64,000 bases of DNA from Nocardia suismassiliense (GTDB lineage Bacteria > Actinomycetota > Actinomycetes > Mycobacteriales > Mycobacteriaceae), in contig NZ_LT985361.1 in assembly GCF_900269665.1 (NCBI RefSeq), positions 2,015,459 to 2,079,458 on the forward strand, written 5' to 3'. The translations under genes and the position numbers were made by a program. The first letter of the stretch is position 1. Every line of letters begins with the position of its first letter. A model generated the notes under the pieces. That model searched no databases and was not told the DNA's origin. It saw nothing but the letters and a program-made list of their open reading frames with translations. This document shows, one piece after another, positions 25,655 to 36,000 of this stretch.

Positions 25655-26317
25655 GTGCTGCGTGTGGTAGTGGTGGAGGACGATGCCGGGATGGCCGGTG
25701 CCGTCGTCGACGGACTGCGGGCACATGGCTTCGGCGCTGTCGACCATCTGAGCCTCGGGCTCGACCTCCTGACCTCGCACACCGCCTACGACGCGGTCAT
25801 CCTCGATCTCGGCTTGCCCGACCTCAACGGTTATCTCGTGCTGCGCCAACTACGTAAGGTCAGCGACGTTCCCGTCCTCGTGCTCACCGCCGAAGGCGAC
25901 GAGGTCGCCGTCGTGTCCTGCCTGCGGGCCGGCGCCGACGACTACATGGTCAAACCGCCGCGGGTCGGCGAGCTGGTCGCGCGACTTGAAGCTGTGGTGC
26001 GGCGCAGGCGGGCCACCGAACCGGACTCGTCGGTCGTGGTCACCGGCGATGTCACCATGGATCTGGCGGCGCGCTCGGTCGAGGTGGCCGGGCAGCCGAT
26101 TTCGTTGACGCAGAAGGAATTCGCCGTCGCCCGGGTGCTGGCCGAGCAGTCCGGCGTCGCGGTGGGGCGGGACAAGATTCTCACCGAGGTCTGGGGTGAG
26201 AAAACCGCGGCGACCTCTCGTTCACTCGATGTTCATATGGGCGCGCTGCGTGCCAAACTGAACCGGCCCGGGCTGATCGTCACGATCCACGGCTTCGGTT
26301 ATCGCTGGGCGCGCTGA
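25655..26317 (+). CDS. OmpR/PhoB-family response regulator
   Basis: A 220-residue regulator. The receiver domain covers about 1-118, with acidic pair ED at 8-9, phospho-acceptor Asp51 in VILDLGLPD, Thr in VLVLTAEGDE and Lys in DYMVKPP. A winged-helix DNA-binding domain covers about 130-220 and ends in the typical HGFGYRWAR. GTG 25655 is chosen because GGAAAGG at 25642-25648 gives 6-nt spacing; the frame runs a little further upstream. It lies 12 bp before its kinase. The adjacent T7SS partner and giant gene are possible targets (inference). Confidence 0.92.
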   Translation: MLRVVVVEDDAGMAGAVVDGLRAHGFGAVDHLSLGLDLLTSHTAYDAVILDLGLPDLNGYLVLRQLRKVSDVPVLVLTAEGDEVAVVSCLRAGADDYMVKPPRVGELVARLEAVVRRRRATEPDSSVVVTGDVTMDLAARSVEVAGQPISLTQKEFAVARVLAEQSGVAVGRDKILTEVWGEKTAATSRSLDVHMGALRAKLNRPGLIVTIHGFGYRWAR

Positions 26318-26329
26318 GAGGCTCGCCGC

Positions 26330-27730
26330 GTGCGCGCCCGGCTGGTAACCGCGTTCACCGCGCTGGCCACCCTTTGCATGATCTGCTTCGCCGTCGGCAT
26401 CGCCAACGAACTGGCCACGAGCCGGACCCGCGGGCTGGTCATCGACCGAGTGCAGGACGCCAGCCGGTTCGGCGTGCTGGCCGCGACGACCCCGACGAGC
26501 CTGTGCGAGGAAGCGCAGAACTACCGCGACAGCACCAGCAACGGCGTGCTCATCCTCGGCGCCGACGGCATGGTGTTGTGCAATCTCGGCATGGATTTCG
26601 CCGATCCGCGAGTGCGTGCCGCGGCCCGCGAACGGCACTGGCTCGAGATGCCGCGCCCGCTGTATCCGTGGAACACCGAGCCGCTGCTGGTCGCGCAGCC
26701 GATCGGCACGCCGCCGCAGTCCGGTGGTGTGGTGGTGATCGACGTGTCGACGTCGCAGACCCGCACCGACATCCTGGTCCGCTGGACGCAGCTGGCCTGC
26801 GTCACCGCGACCGCGTTGCTGTTGGTCTCCGGCCTGGCGCTGCTGGTGTCGGGCTGGATCCTGCGCCCGGTGTCCGGGCTGTTGCGCGAGGTCGACGCGC
26901 TCACCTCGACCCTGCCGGTGCACCACGGTCCGCCCCGGCGGCAGGCGCCGATGAGCGAAGGTCCACCCGAGATCCTGCAGCTGGCGGCCGGTGTCGAGTC
27001 GGTGACGCGGGCGGTGGCCGCCCTGGCCGCCGCTGAGCGCCGGCATGTGGTCGACACCGCGCACTCGCTGCGCAATCCGCTTGCGGCCCTTGCGGTTCGG
27101 CTCCAGGCGCTACAGCCGATGCTCGCCGAAGACCAGGCCGCCGCCACCTTCGTGAGTGTAGTGAGCGAGGTAGATCGACTGACCGAGCTGCTCGACGGGT
27201 TGCTGACCGCCGCGGTCGCCGACGCCGAGCAGGACAAGCAGGCCCACCCACCTGCCGCCGGGTGCGATGCGGCCGGGGTGGCTGCGGACCGGGTCGGCGC
27301 CTGGCACGACGCCTACGTTCGCGCAGATATCACACTTGCCTTCGAATCGCTGGTCACGACGGCGAAAACAGGTGTACCCAGCAGTGCCCTCGCGCAGATT
27401 CTCGATGTGGCGCTGAGCAATTCGGCGCGTTACGCCGGGTCGGGCGCGAGCACCACCGTCACTGTCGACAGAGAAGCCGAGTCGATCGTAGTAACGATCG
27501 CCGACACCGGGGCCGGAGTGTCGCCGGACGAAATCGACCTGCTCACAACGAGATTCTTCCGTGGCGCGCAGGCGACGACCGGTGGATCGGGTCTCGGGCT
27601 GCCGATCGCCGCCACCTTGGCGGCGCAGCACGACGGGCTGTTGTTCGTCGAATCGGCGCAGCCGCACGGGCTGGTGGTGACGGTGAGCTTGCCCGCCGTC
27701 GTCGATCCGGCCGACCTTACATTTGGGTGA
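26330..27730 (+). CDS. Sensor histidine kinase
   Basis: A 466-residue membrane kinase. One transmembrane helix lies at about residues 7-27, an extracytoplasmic sensor at 28-150 with two Cys (SLCEEAQNY and MVLCNLGMD), and a second helix at 151-177. The H box is HSLRNPL with His245, a variant of HELRTPL. The N box is SNSARYAG, followed by IADTGAGV (G1) and GGSGLGLPIA (G2). It should phosphorylate the regulator encoded just upstream. The sensor is short and does not match a family I know; the paired cysteines suggest a disulfide or redox role. Confidence 0.9.
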   Translation: MRARLVTAFTALATLCMICFAVGIANELATSRTRGLVIDRVQDASRFGVLAATTPTSLCEEAQNYRDSTSNGVLILGADGMVLCNLGMDFADPRVRAAARERHWLEMPRPLYPWNTEPLLVAQPIGTPPQSGGVVVIDVSTSQTRTDILVRWTQLACVTATALLLVSGLALLVSGWILRPVSGLLREVDALTSTLPVHHGPPRRQAPMSEGPPEILQLAAGVESVTRAVAALAAAERRHVVDTAHSLRNPLAALAVRLQALQPMLAEDQAAATFVSVVSEVDRLTELLDGLLTAAVADAEQDKQAHPPAAGCDAAGVAADRVGAWHDAYVRADITLAFESLVTTAKTGVPSSALAQILDVALSNSARYAGSGASTTVTVDREAESIVVTIADTGAGVSPDEIDLLTTRFFRGAQATTGGSGLGLPIAATLAAQHDGLLFVESAQPHGLVVTVSLPAVVDPADLTFG

Positions 27731-27778
27731 ACTGCTGAAGGGACGGTGAACAAACCCGTTCCGGCACGCGACTTTTGC

Positions 27779-27811
27779 GCGCGCCACGCCACGATGAGTG
27801 GCGTGCCGCGC
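27779..27811. terminator. Strong hairpin between the kinase gene and the giant-protein operon
   Basis: GCGCGCCACGCCAC (27779-27792), loop GATGA and GTGGCGTGCCGCGC (27798-27811) pair at 13 of 14 positions. No T run follows, which is common for actinobacterial 'I-shaped' terminators. It probably ends the two-component transcript or shields the effector operon. About 65 bp remain for a promoter of the next gene, and none is obvious. Confidence 0.5.
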
Positions 27812-27876
27812 GGCCACCCCCGCTCCCTCCCGCGCCGCCGCGTCAGCCCGCCGCAGGACATGAGTTAGGAATCGTG

Positions 27877-29076
27877 ATGGCATCGCAGTCGAACAACGGC
27901 CGCACGGTTCGCGTCGACCCCGAAGCCCTGATCGACAAGGGCAAAAAGCTGGCAGAGCTGCCGAGTTTGCCGAACGGGCTCTTCGAGATTCTCGCCAAAC
28001 TCAACAACAACCTGCAGAGCCTCGGGCAGCCGTGGGGCGACGACAAGATGGGCAAGCAGTTCGCCGAAGGTGATCAGGGCTATCTGAAGTCGAAGGACAT
28101 GTTGGTCGGCAACGCCAGCACCGGGCCCGACGCGAAAGGCGCGGTACCCGTCTACGGGCAGTTGCTGGTGAACTACGGCCGCACGATCGAAGAAGCGGGC
28201 AAGGTGTTCGGCAATGGTGACGATCTCTTTGCCGAGTGGATTCTGAAGAACTACATCGATGAGGACGCCTCGGGTGACCCCGGACCGTACAAGGGTCCGC
28301 TCAGCTCTGATCCGAACCGCAACAACGACGAGAACCAGGACGACGGAAAGAACGGTCCGACCGGACCGCCTGCTCCGCCTCCGCCGCCCGGCGGGAATCA
28401 GGGATCGGGTGGTGGTCCGGAGACCAAGACCGGTGGTGGTCCCGGACCAGGCGGGTTGGGATCGGGTCCGGGCCCCGGTGGCTCGAACGCCGGTGGGCCG
28501 AACGTCGGTGATATGACCGGTCCGCCGGTCGCGAACATGTCTTCCTCGGGGATGACCGGCCCCAACACGCCGCACATCCCGGGTCCCGGTCCCGGGCCGG
28601 GCAATCCCAAGGACGTGCTGGGCGGCATCCCGCCGAACGCGAAGAACTTCGGGCTGGAATCGGGTCTCGCCGGGGGCGTGCCGGGCGTGCTCGGGCCGAA
28701 TGCGTACAAGCCGGCCATCGATCCGGTAACCGGTGCGCCAGTGGACAAGTCGGGCAGTCAAGGCGGTAAGGGCGGCGGTCCCGGTGGGCCCCTTGGGAAT
28801 CCGATGCTACGGTCCACCTCCGCGTTCGACGGTGAGAAACTGGCGGGCAAGAACGGGCAGGGTGGTCCGCAGACCCGGGCGGGCATGCCCGGCACCGGAA
28901 TACCGCCGGGGATGCCCGGCGGAATGCCGCCCGGCAGCCAAGGTGGCGGCTCGGGCGACGGCAAAGAGAAGCGGCGCGAGCGGCGCAAGTCGTCGCCGCA
29001 GGTCGACGAACAGAGCGAAACTCCGGATCCGGGCGATCCGTGGCAGCGCTCCGGCTGGCGCACCGGTGATCGGTAG
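27877..29076 (+). CDS. WXG-type partner of the giant T7SS protein, Gly/Pro-rich tail
   Basis: A 399-residue protein. Residues 1-130 form the helical WXG-type domain with WGDDKMGKQFAEGDQGY, the signature also seen at 18549 and 62420. It ends in YIDED, which fits the YxxxD export motif. Residues about 140-370 are Gly/Pro/Asn-rich and disordered; the end is basic, then acidic (EKRRERRKSSPQ). Start ATG 27877 follows TTAGGA at 27865-27870. The stop lies 3 bp before the giant gene, so the two are translated together. This is the only one of the three partners with a long tail and a clear YxxxD, suggesting it carries the export signal for the giant protein (inference). Confidence 0.7.
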   Translation: MASQSNNGRTVRVDPEALIDKGKKLAELPSLPNGLFEILAKLNNNLQSLGQPWGDDKMGKQFAEGDQGYLKSKDMLVGNASTGPDAKGAVPVYGQLLVNYGRTIEEAGKVFGNGDDLFAEWILKNYIDEDASGDPGPYKGPLSSDPNRNNDENQDDGKNGPTGPPAPPPPPGGNQGSGGGPETKTGGGPGPGGLGSGPGPGGSNAGGPNVGDMTGPPVANMSSSGMTGPNTPHIPGPGPGPGNPKDVLGGIPPNAKNFGLESGLAGGVPGVLGPNAYKPAIDPVTGAPVDKSGSQGGKGGGPGGPLGNPMLRSTSAFDGEKLAGKNGQGGPQTRAGMPGTGIPPGMPGGMPPGSQGGGSGDGKEKRRERRKSSPQVDEQSETPDPGDPWQRSGWRTGDR

Positions 29077-29079
29077 CGG

Positions 29080-30010
29080 ATGTCGGTTCCCGACGCGATC
29101 TCCCAGTCCGACATCGATCTGCCCGAAGACCTGCACTGGCTGAGTTGGGCCGCCGGTGGCGAATGGCCCAAGGGCAGCGAGAACGGCATGTTCGCCGTCG
29201 CCGACGCGTGGTCGGAGGCCAGCGGCGAGTTGTCGGCGTTGGTGAGCAGCATCGAAGACGCCATCAAGGATGTGCTGAAGGCGTATCCGTCGGCGGAAGA
29301 ATTGAATTCGTCGATGGTGCAGACGTTGAAGCACCTCACCGACGAGTCGGAAGACGCGTCGATGCAGTCGATCGCGAAATCGATGATGGAACTTTCCAAA
29401 GCGTGCGACAAGGTCGGTTGCGCGATTCAGGAAAACAAGATCATGATCATCGTCGGGCTGGTACAGCTGGCGTACGAGCTCTTCATGGCCTTGTTCTCCC
29501 CACTCACCGCGCCCGCGACGCAGGCGGCGCTGACCGCCTGGTATCAGGTGGTCTTCCAATGGCTCAAGGCCATGATGATGCAGATGGTGATCGCCGCCCT
29601 CAATGCCATGGGCCAGCAGGTGGTCCTCAATATCCTGCTTCAGCTCGGTCAGATGGCCGCAGGGCACAAAGACAGTTTCGATGGCAAGTCGCTGGGTCAG
29701 TACGCACTCGGCGGTGCACTGGGTGGTGCGTTCGGTTCGCTGTTCGGCAAGGTCGGCGCGGATCTGTTCAAACACTTGGGCGGCAAGGTCACCAAATCCG
29801 AATTCAACAAGTGGTATCAGCGGGTAGCCACCGGCTTCGTGCAAGGTGGCGCCGGTGGTGTCGGCGGTATGGTCGGTGGTGGTCTCGCCAACCAGATGAT
29901 CAACGGCGGTCCATTCGAATTCGATCCGCGCATGCTCGGCGCGGGTGTCGGTGGTGCGTTCGCCGGTGCCGGGCGTGGGTTCCGCAGTTCCAATACGTCG
30001 ACGCATGTCG
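29080..30010 (+). other. N-terminal WXG100-like export domain of the giant protein
   Basis: LPEDLHWLSWAAGGEWPKG and MFAVADAWSEASGEL match the starts of the large proteins encoded at 15654 and 60139. Hydrophobic helices follow (MIIVGLVQLAYELFMALF), then glycine-zipper repeats (GGALGGAFGSLFG, GGAGGVGGMVGGGLA). Such N-termini are thought to dock with WXG partners and the ESX machine. Confidence 0.75.
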
Positions 30011-33000
30011 ATGTGCCGGAGGTAGGGAATGCGGGGAAGGTTCCGCCGTCGGTGCATGCGCCGGTGGCCGGGGATGGTCCGTCCGGCAAACCGCCTGTGT
30101 CGGAAACGCCTACGACGGTGCCGCCGAAGGATGCCGGGCAGGCTGGAGCTCCGGGTGCGAAGCCGCCGTCGGCGGAGGGAAGTTCGGGCGGGAGAAGCGA
30201 ATCATCCTCGGCTGCTGGTTCTTCCGGGAACCGGTCAGCGGGCAGTGAAGGGTCCGGGCGTGCCGGGGCAAGTGACGGGCAGTCCAGCGGATCGCACGAT
30301 GACGGCGCGGCTTCGGGTAGGTCGTCGGCGTCCGAGGATGGGCAGTCGGTCAACAACAACGAATCGCCTTCGGTTTCCGGGAATTCCGGGGATCGGACAG
30401 CCGGTACGGACGACGGCAGTTCCGCTTCGGCACCGAAAGGCGATGGCACATCGCAGCTTTCCGCCGATCGCTCGGAATCGTCCACGAGTCAGGGCAATCG
30501 GTCGCACGGGGACCAGACCGCTCAGTCGCCGGGGGCTGCGGCTGCGGCCACGCAAGGTAGTGGGGCTTCGCAGGTAGTTGGCGCGCCGGGTGGTGGCGCG
30601 CAGAGCGTGGCTTCGAACGCTGGTGGGGGGCCGAGCGGAGCTTCGAACACCGGTGGCGCCCAGCCCGGCGTTTCGCAGACTGGTGGCGGGCAGCCGGGGG
30701 CCGCACCGGCCAACAGCGGGTCGCCCGGCACCGGCCACAGCGCGGCTGCGCAACCCGGGTCCGGGGCAGCGCCCAAGGCAGACGCAGTGGGCTCTGCGCC
30801 GCCACCCAAGGTGGAGCAGACGGGTGCGAAGCCGGCGGTGGCCGGCGCCTCGCATGCCGCACCGTCGTCCGCGTCGACCGGCGGGTCCACTCCGCCACGA
30901 TCGAGCGCATCGTCCGCCGGCGCGCCGGGTGGTGGCGCGCAGACGAAGCAATTCGACACGGCCGCAACACCATCCGGCAATCGCTCGGCGGATTCCGGTC
31001 AGCAGGTCCAGGCGGGCCCGCAGACCAAGGCCAGCACGCCGGACCCACAGCCGACCGCGCAGGGCACGAAGTCGGGTCCCGAACAATCGACCGGCGACAA
31101 GACCCCACCGCTCAGCAACAAGACCTCGTCGTCCGGTGACAAGACAGCTTCGGCGAGCGACAAGGTTGCGGCGAGCGGCGACAAGGCACCACCGGTCAAA
31201 GAATCGACACCGAACAAGTCGGAGTCGAACGCCTCGCGCAGCAATGCGGCGGGCCGTCGGGATGGTGATGACGGTTCGGCTGGCTCGCCGCGAAAGACCC
31301 GTGGTGACGGTGACGAGAGTTCGGCTGCTGGTTCGCGTAAAACTCGTGGTGACGGCGATGACGGTGCGTCGACTACATCGCGCAAAACCCGTGGTGATGG
31401 CGACGAGGGTTCGCCTGGCTCGTCCCGTAAAACCCGTGGTGACAGTGACGATGGTGCGTCGACTACTTCGCGCAAGTCCCGTGGTGACGGGAGCGAGAGT
31501 TCTTCTGCTGGTTCGCGTAAGCCCGCTGGCGATGGCGGCGATGGTTCATCCAGCACCACACGTAAGGCTGGTGGCGACGGCGATGGTTCGTCCACCACTA
31601 CGCGCAAGGCTGGTGGCGATGGTGACGGTTCGTCCACCGCGGCGGGAAAGACCGGTGACGGCACCGACGGGGCGACCACCGGCGCGTCGAAGTCGGAGAA
31701 GACGAGCAGTCTGCTCGCGGACCTGAAGTCCGCTATGTTCGAACCGCGGTGGCGCCTGGTCGATCCCGGTTTGCTCGGGCCGGTGTGGCCGGGCGGCAAG
31801 TCGTTCCTGCGACAGATTCTCGGGTTCCAGCAGACGATCGAGATGTTCAAGGGCAACAAGTCTCCGCACGAGGGTCGGGAGGTCTTCCGCCAACCTGAGG
31901 CCGGAATCAACGATCTGCCGCTGCGTCCGGAGTTCGGGCAGAAGAAGCCGCCGGCTACCGATAAGGACGGCGACGGTAGCGGCAAACCGGCGCCCGAGCA
32001 CCGCGGTGTCGACAAGTGGGGTTCGCGCGGCCTGTACCGGCTCAACGCAGACGAGCGCGCCGAGCACCGCTACGTCGTCTCCGAAGACGGTAAGTGGACG
32101 AGAGATCCCAGCGCTCCGAACAAGAAGCCGGCCAGCGACGATTCGGACAACTCGTCCTCGAAATCGAAGTCGAAGACCGAGTCCGATGGCTCATCGAAGT
32201 CGAAGTCGGGCAAGTCGAAGGCCGAGTCCGAGGATTCGTCGAAGTCGAAGTCGGGCAAGTCGAAGACCGAGTCCGACGACTCGTCGAAGCCGAAGGCGGC
32301 ACAGGGCAAGCCCGGAGACAAGGTGGTCGGCGAGAACGGCCGAACCACCATCGAGCTACCGCGGCGCGGCCCGCTGCTCAATCGCTGGGCCGAGACCCAG
32401 GCCCCGGTGATGCGAACCGTGATCGGTGACCACCACGGCCGCTGGTACATCAGCGATCTCCCGCACGAGTCGTTCCACAACGCCGGCGTGTACGTGGCGT
32501 TCCAGGCGCACTTCGTGGACGGGAAGATGACCGCGGTCGGCGACTGGGCGGGTGCTTACCACCCGGCCCCGGCCCGGATCAAAGCCGCACTCGGCGAGCT
32601 CTACAAGGGCCTCGACCACTTCGACCAGAGTGGACGCAAGTACACATCGGAAGAGGTGGAAAAGTGGCCACCGGCGGCCGAAAAGACTCCTCAGGCAAAG
32701 ACGCCTGTCGTGGAAGCCGACAGCGAGCTGCGGGCCGCGTACGAGAAGGCGGTGCAGGACGATCCGTCGGTCCGGAACAACGTCGACAAGCTCATAGCGG
32801 ACGCCGGGAAATCCGGTGAAGGGTCGTGGAAAGCCTACGATGCCGAGGTTTTCGAACAGGTGGCCGCCAAGCGGTATGAGGCGACGAAGGCAGCGGCCAA
32901 GGCACTGCGCGAGCACTACGAAACCCTGGTGGGCGAGGACAGGACTGGTCCACTGGCGAAGCTCGACGAAGTCGGCCTGGCGGATCTGATCAAGAACGGC

Positions 33001-36000
33001 TCCGATACGGATTCCCGTGTGGCACTGATGGAACTGATCCGCCGCGGTACCCAAGACGAGACCGGTCTCAAGGACGGGAAGGCGTTGCTGCATACGCAGC
33101 TCACGACGGAAATGCTGATGGAACGCGGGCCGGTCGAGATGGGTACCGGTGAGGGCAAAGAGCTGACTGTCATCGCGGGGGCGACGCGTTCGGTCCTGAA
33201 GAACGACATCGTCTACGTGATGACCAGCGCTGATCATTTGGTCCACCACATGCACCGCGAGTTCCAGAACCTGGTCGCCGGCGATAAACACCACCTCGAT
33301 ATCGAGGTCCGCCGCATGGATCCCGATGCGCCGTTCGAGCAGCCGACGGAAGGCAAGAAGCTCATCGTCATCGGCACGGCGGAGAACTTCGGCTTCCGCG
33401 CGGTCAAGGAAGCGCAGATGATGATCGACAAGCTCAAAGAAGCCGGCATGCCGGATGCACGCGTGCAAGAGCTGAAAGCGAAACTGGAGAAAGCGCCGAC
33501 GCTCGTCGAATACAAGAAGCTGCTCGACGATGCGGCGGCGGAAATCGGATCGGACGCTCGCTTCGAACCGTTCCGGCGGGGTGAGGTGATCGTCGATGAG
33601 ATGGACGACCAGATGGTCGACGTGCAGTCCCAATATGTGCTGCAGCCGTCGACTCCCAAGGACGCCGAAGACCCTGGATTCCAGGAATACAAAGAACGAG
33701 CCGAAGGTATCTGGCGGGACTTCCAGGGAGCGGTGAACGAAAAGGTCCTGCTTCCGGAGCATTTCGGAAAGGACCCGGACCATCGGGGGATATTCGACTC
33801 GCGGCTGAGTCCGGAGGGTAAGGCGGCGCTGGAATCGCATCTGGGCAGGAAGCTGACCGACGGAGAGGAGTCGGAGTACAACGATGCCGCGCAGGCCTGG
33901 TGGGGCCCCGAGCGTCGTTCCGACTATCACGTCAGCGAGAACGGCGAAGGGAAGCCCGAGAGGATCAAGATCATCTCGTCCGCGACCAACGATCAGACGC
34001 TGGACAACCCCGAGACGCAGAGTTCCAGCAGATGGTCGGGATTCGCCAAATACCTGGAACTCAAGGAGGGCATGCAGGTCACCTCCGATTCGAGACATTC
34101 GATCAGTGTCACCGGGCATCAGGTCTTCAGCTATTTCACCCGTATCACCGGCACATCGGGCACCATGCTCACCGCCTCGGAGGGCAACCCGCGCGGTGTC
34201 GAGCGCGTCTTGCACGAGGAGTTCGGCACCGGACCGATAACAAGAGTGGAAAGGTATTTCAAGTCACAGTTCCTGCTGCATGAGCCCCTGCACTTCAGCA
34301 ACAAGAGCGAAAAGTTCTCGGCCATGGCCGAAGATATTCTCAACGACGCATTCGTGGAGCGCGACGGCAAACAGGTCCAGCAGGGACATCCGCAACTCAT
34401 CGTCGCCATGGACAACGCCGATGCCGCGCTCTTGGGCAAGGCATTGAGCGATGCGGCCGCGGCCCGGGGCCTCGAGGTGAAATTCGATCTGGTCGACGTC
34501 GCATGGGCCGATGGGTTCAATAGCAGAAACGCGGTGGCGGAGAAGCTGACCGAGCTCACCGATGCCGCCGGTGCGCGGGGCAAGATCCTGATCGGCAACA
34601 AGATGTTGTCCCGCGGAGTCGACATCACCCCGGTCCGGGACGCTGTCGAAAGCGGCAGACTCCTGGAAAAGATCAGCGGCGGTCCGGCCTATTCGGAACG
34701 CGTGATCGAGCAGGTCCGGCGCCGCGCCGCACGTTTCGGCGATCTGAGCAAGGGCCCGGAAGAAGGTGGCACACCGGGCGAGGCCCGCCACTACATCTCA
34801 CCCGAGGACTACCGCAGCCGAGCGCCGCACAAGGGCGTCAAGGTGATCGTCTCGAGGTTCGAGGAGGCTTCCGCCGAGTACAAGAACGCCGCCGAGGCAC
34901 TGAAGAATGATCAGACGCCAGAAAACCAGGCGCGGCGCGACCAAGCGGACAGCGCGCTGAAGGCGGCCGAAATTCAGCTGCGGGACGTCGCCACTCCACT
35001 ACAGACGGCCGCCGTAGAACAGTTCATTCTGAGCTCGCGGAATCCGGGCGTCTACTCGGCGAACGCCCCTCCGCTCCTCGGTGATACGCCGCAACTGGAT
35101 TCGCGGCCGCCGATACCGAGTCCCAGAGCGACCGACAGCTCGAACTCCGCTCAGCACGGTGATCACGATTCGTCGAACGAAGCGGTCGTGCCGCCGACAC
35201 CGCAGGCGAGGCCGTCCCTGAATTGGGCTGACGAGACCATCTCGCAACTCCTCGGAGAGAATCCGACAGCGTTGTCGGCCAAGGCTTTCGACAAGAGCAG
35301 CCAGATGCAGGCCACTGTCATGGTGGTGGGAGACGCGACGCAGGCGCGCTTTGTCTGGATCCGCGGCGAGGGTGTGTGGGATCTCGCCGGCACCATGACT
35401 GAATGGTCGTCCGGTGACCTCGCTGACTTGACCTACCTCTTCAACCAGGAGGGGATGACCCGAGCGCTGTTCACGGACCAACTCCCGGAGTTGTCGCCGG
35501 ATGGTCGAGCCAGAGCCGCGGCGCCGGTTAACACGGAGTCGGCACGTTCCGAAACGGACCAAGTCTCGGAATCGCCGTCACTGCTCGAAAATCACACTCG
35601 CGCAGGCGCATCGGGCAACACCGAGCTGGCACGGTCAGATGGGTCGAACGGCGCGGCCACGCCGCCGGTCCCGTTGTCGACTCACCGCGCCGGTGCCGCA
35701 GAGGGTTTCGCGATCCTGAGCGACCCGGTGCGGGCATCACCACGAACCGATTCGACCAGCACGGCCCGCGATCGATCCCGTTCATCGGACCCGGCTCTCG
35801 GCACCCGCAGCGCACCGAACCGTGCCCTGCTGGACATCGAATTCGCCGCTCGCTGGTTGCTTTCCGACCATCCGGACAACGCACTCGACGCCACCGAGTG
35901 GACAATGATGGTCGACCACTACGGGGCCGGCTCGGTCGATGACCGGATGCATTCGCTGGCTCGACTGATGGGTGTGCCGGAGCAGCAGCCGTACACCACC

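Noticed and set aside
31258..32310. Possible CRISPR-like repeats
   Set aside because: The repeats are in-frame coding units of varying length without unique spacers or cas genes.
32716..35040. Treating the SecA-like region as a separate secA2 gene
   Set aside because: No start, stop or ribosome site breaks the frame, key motifs are altered and the N- and C-terminal SecA parts are missing.
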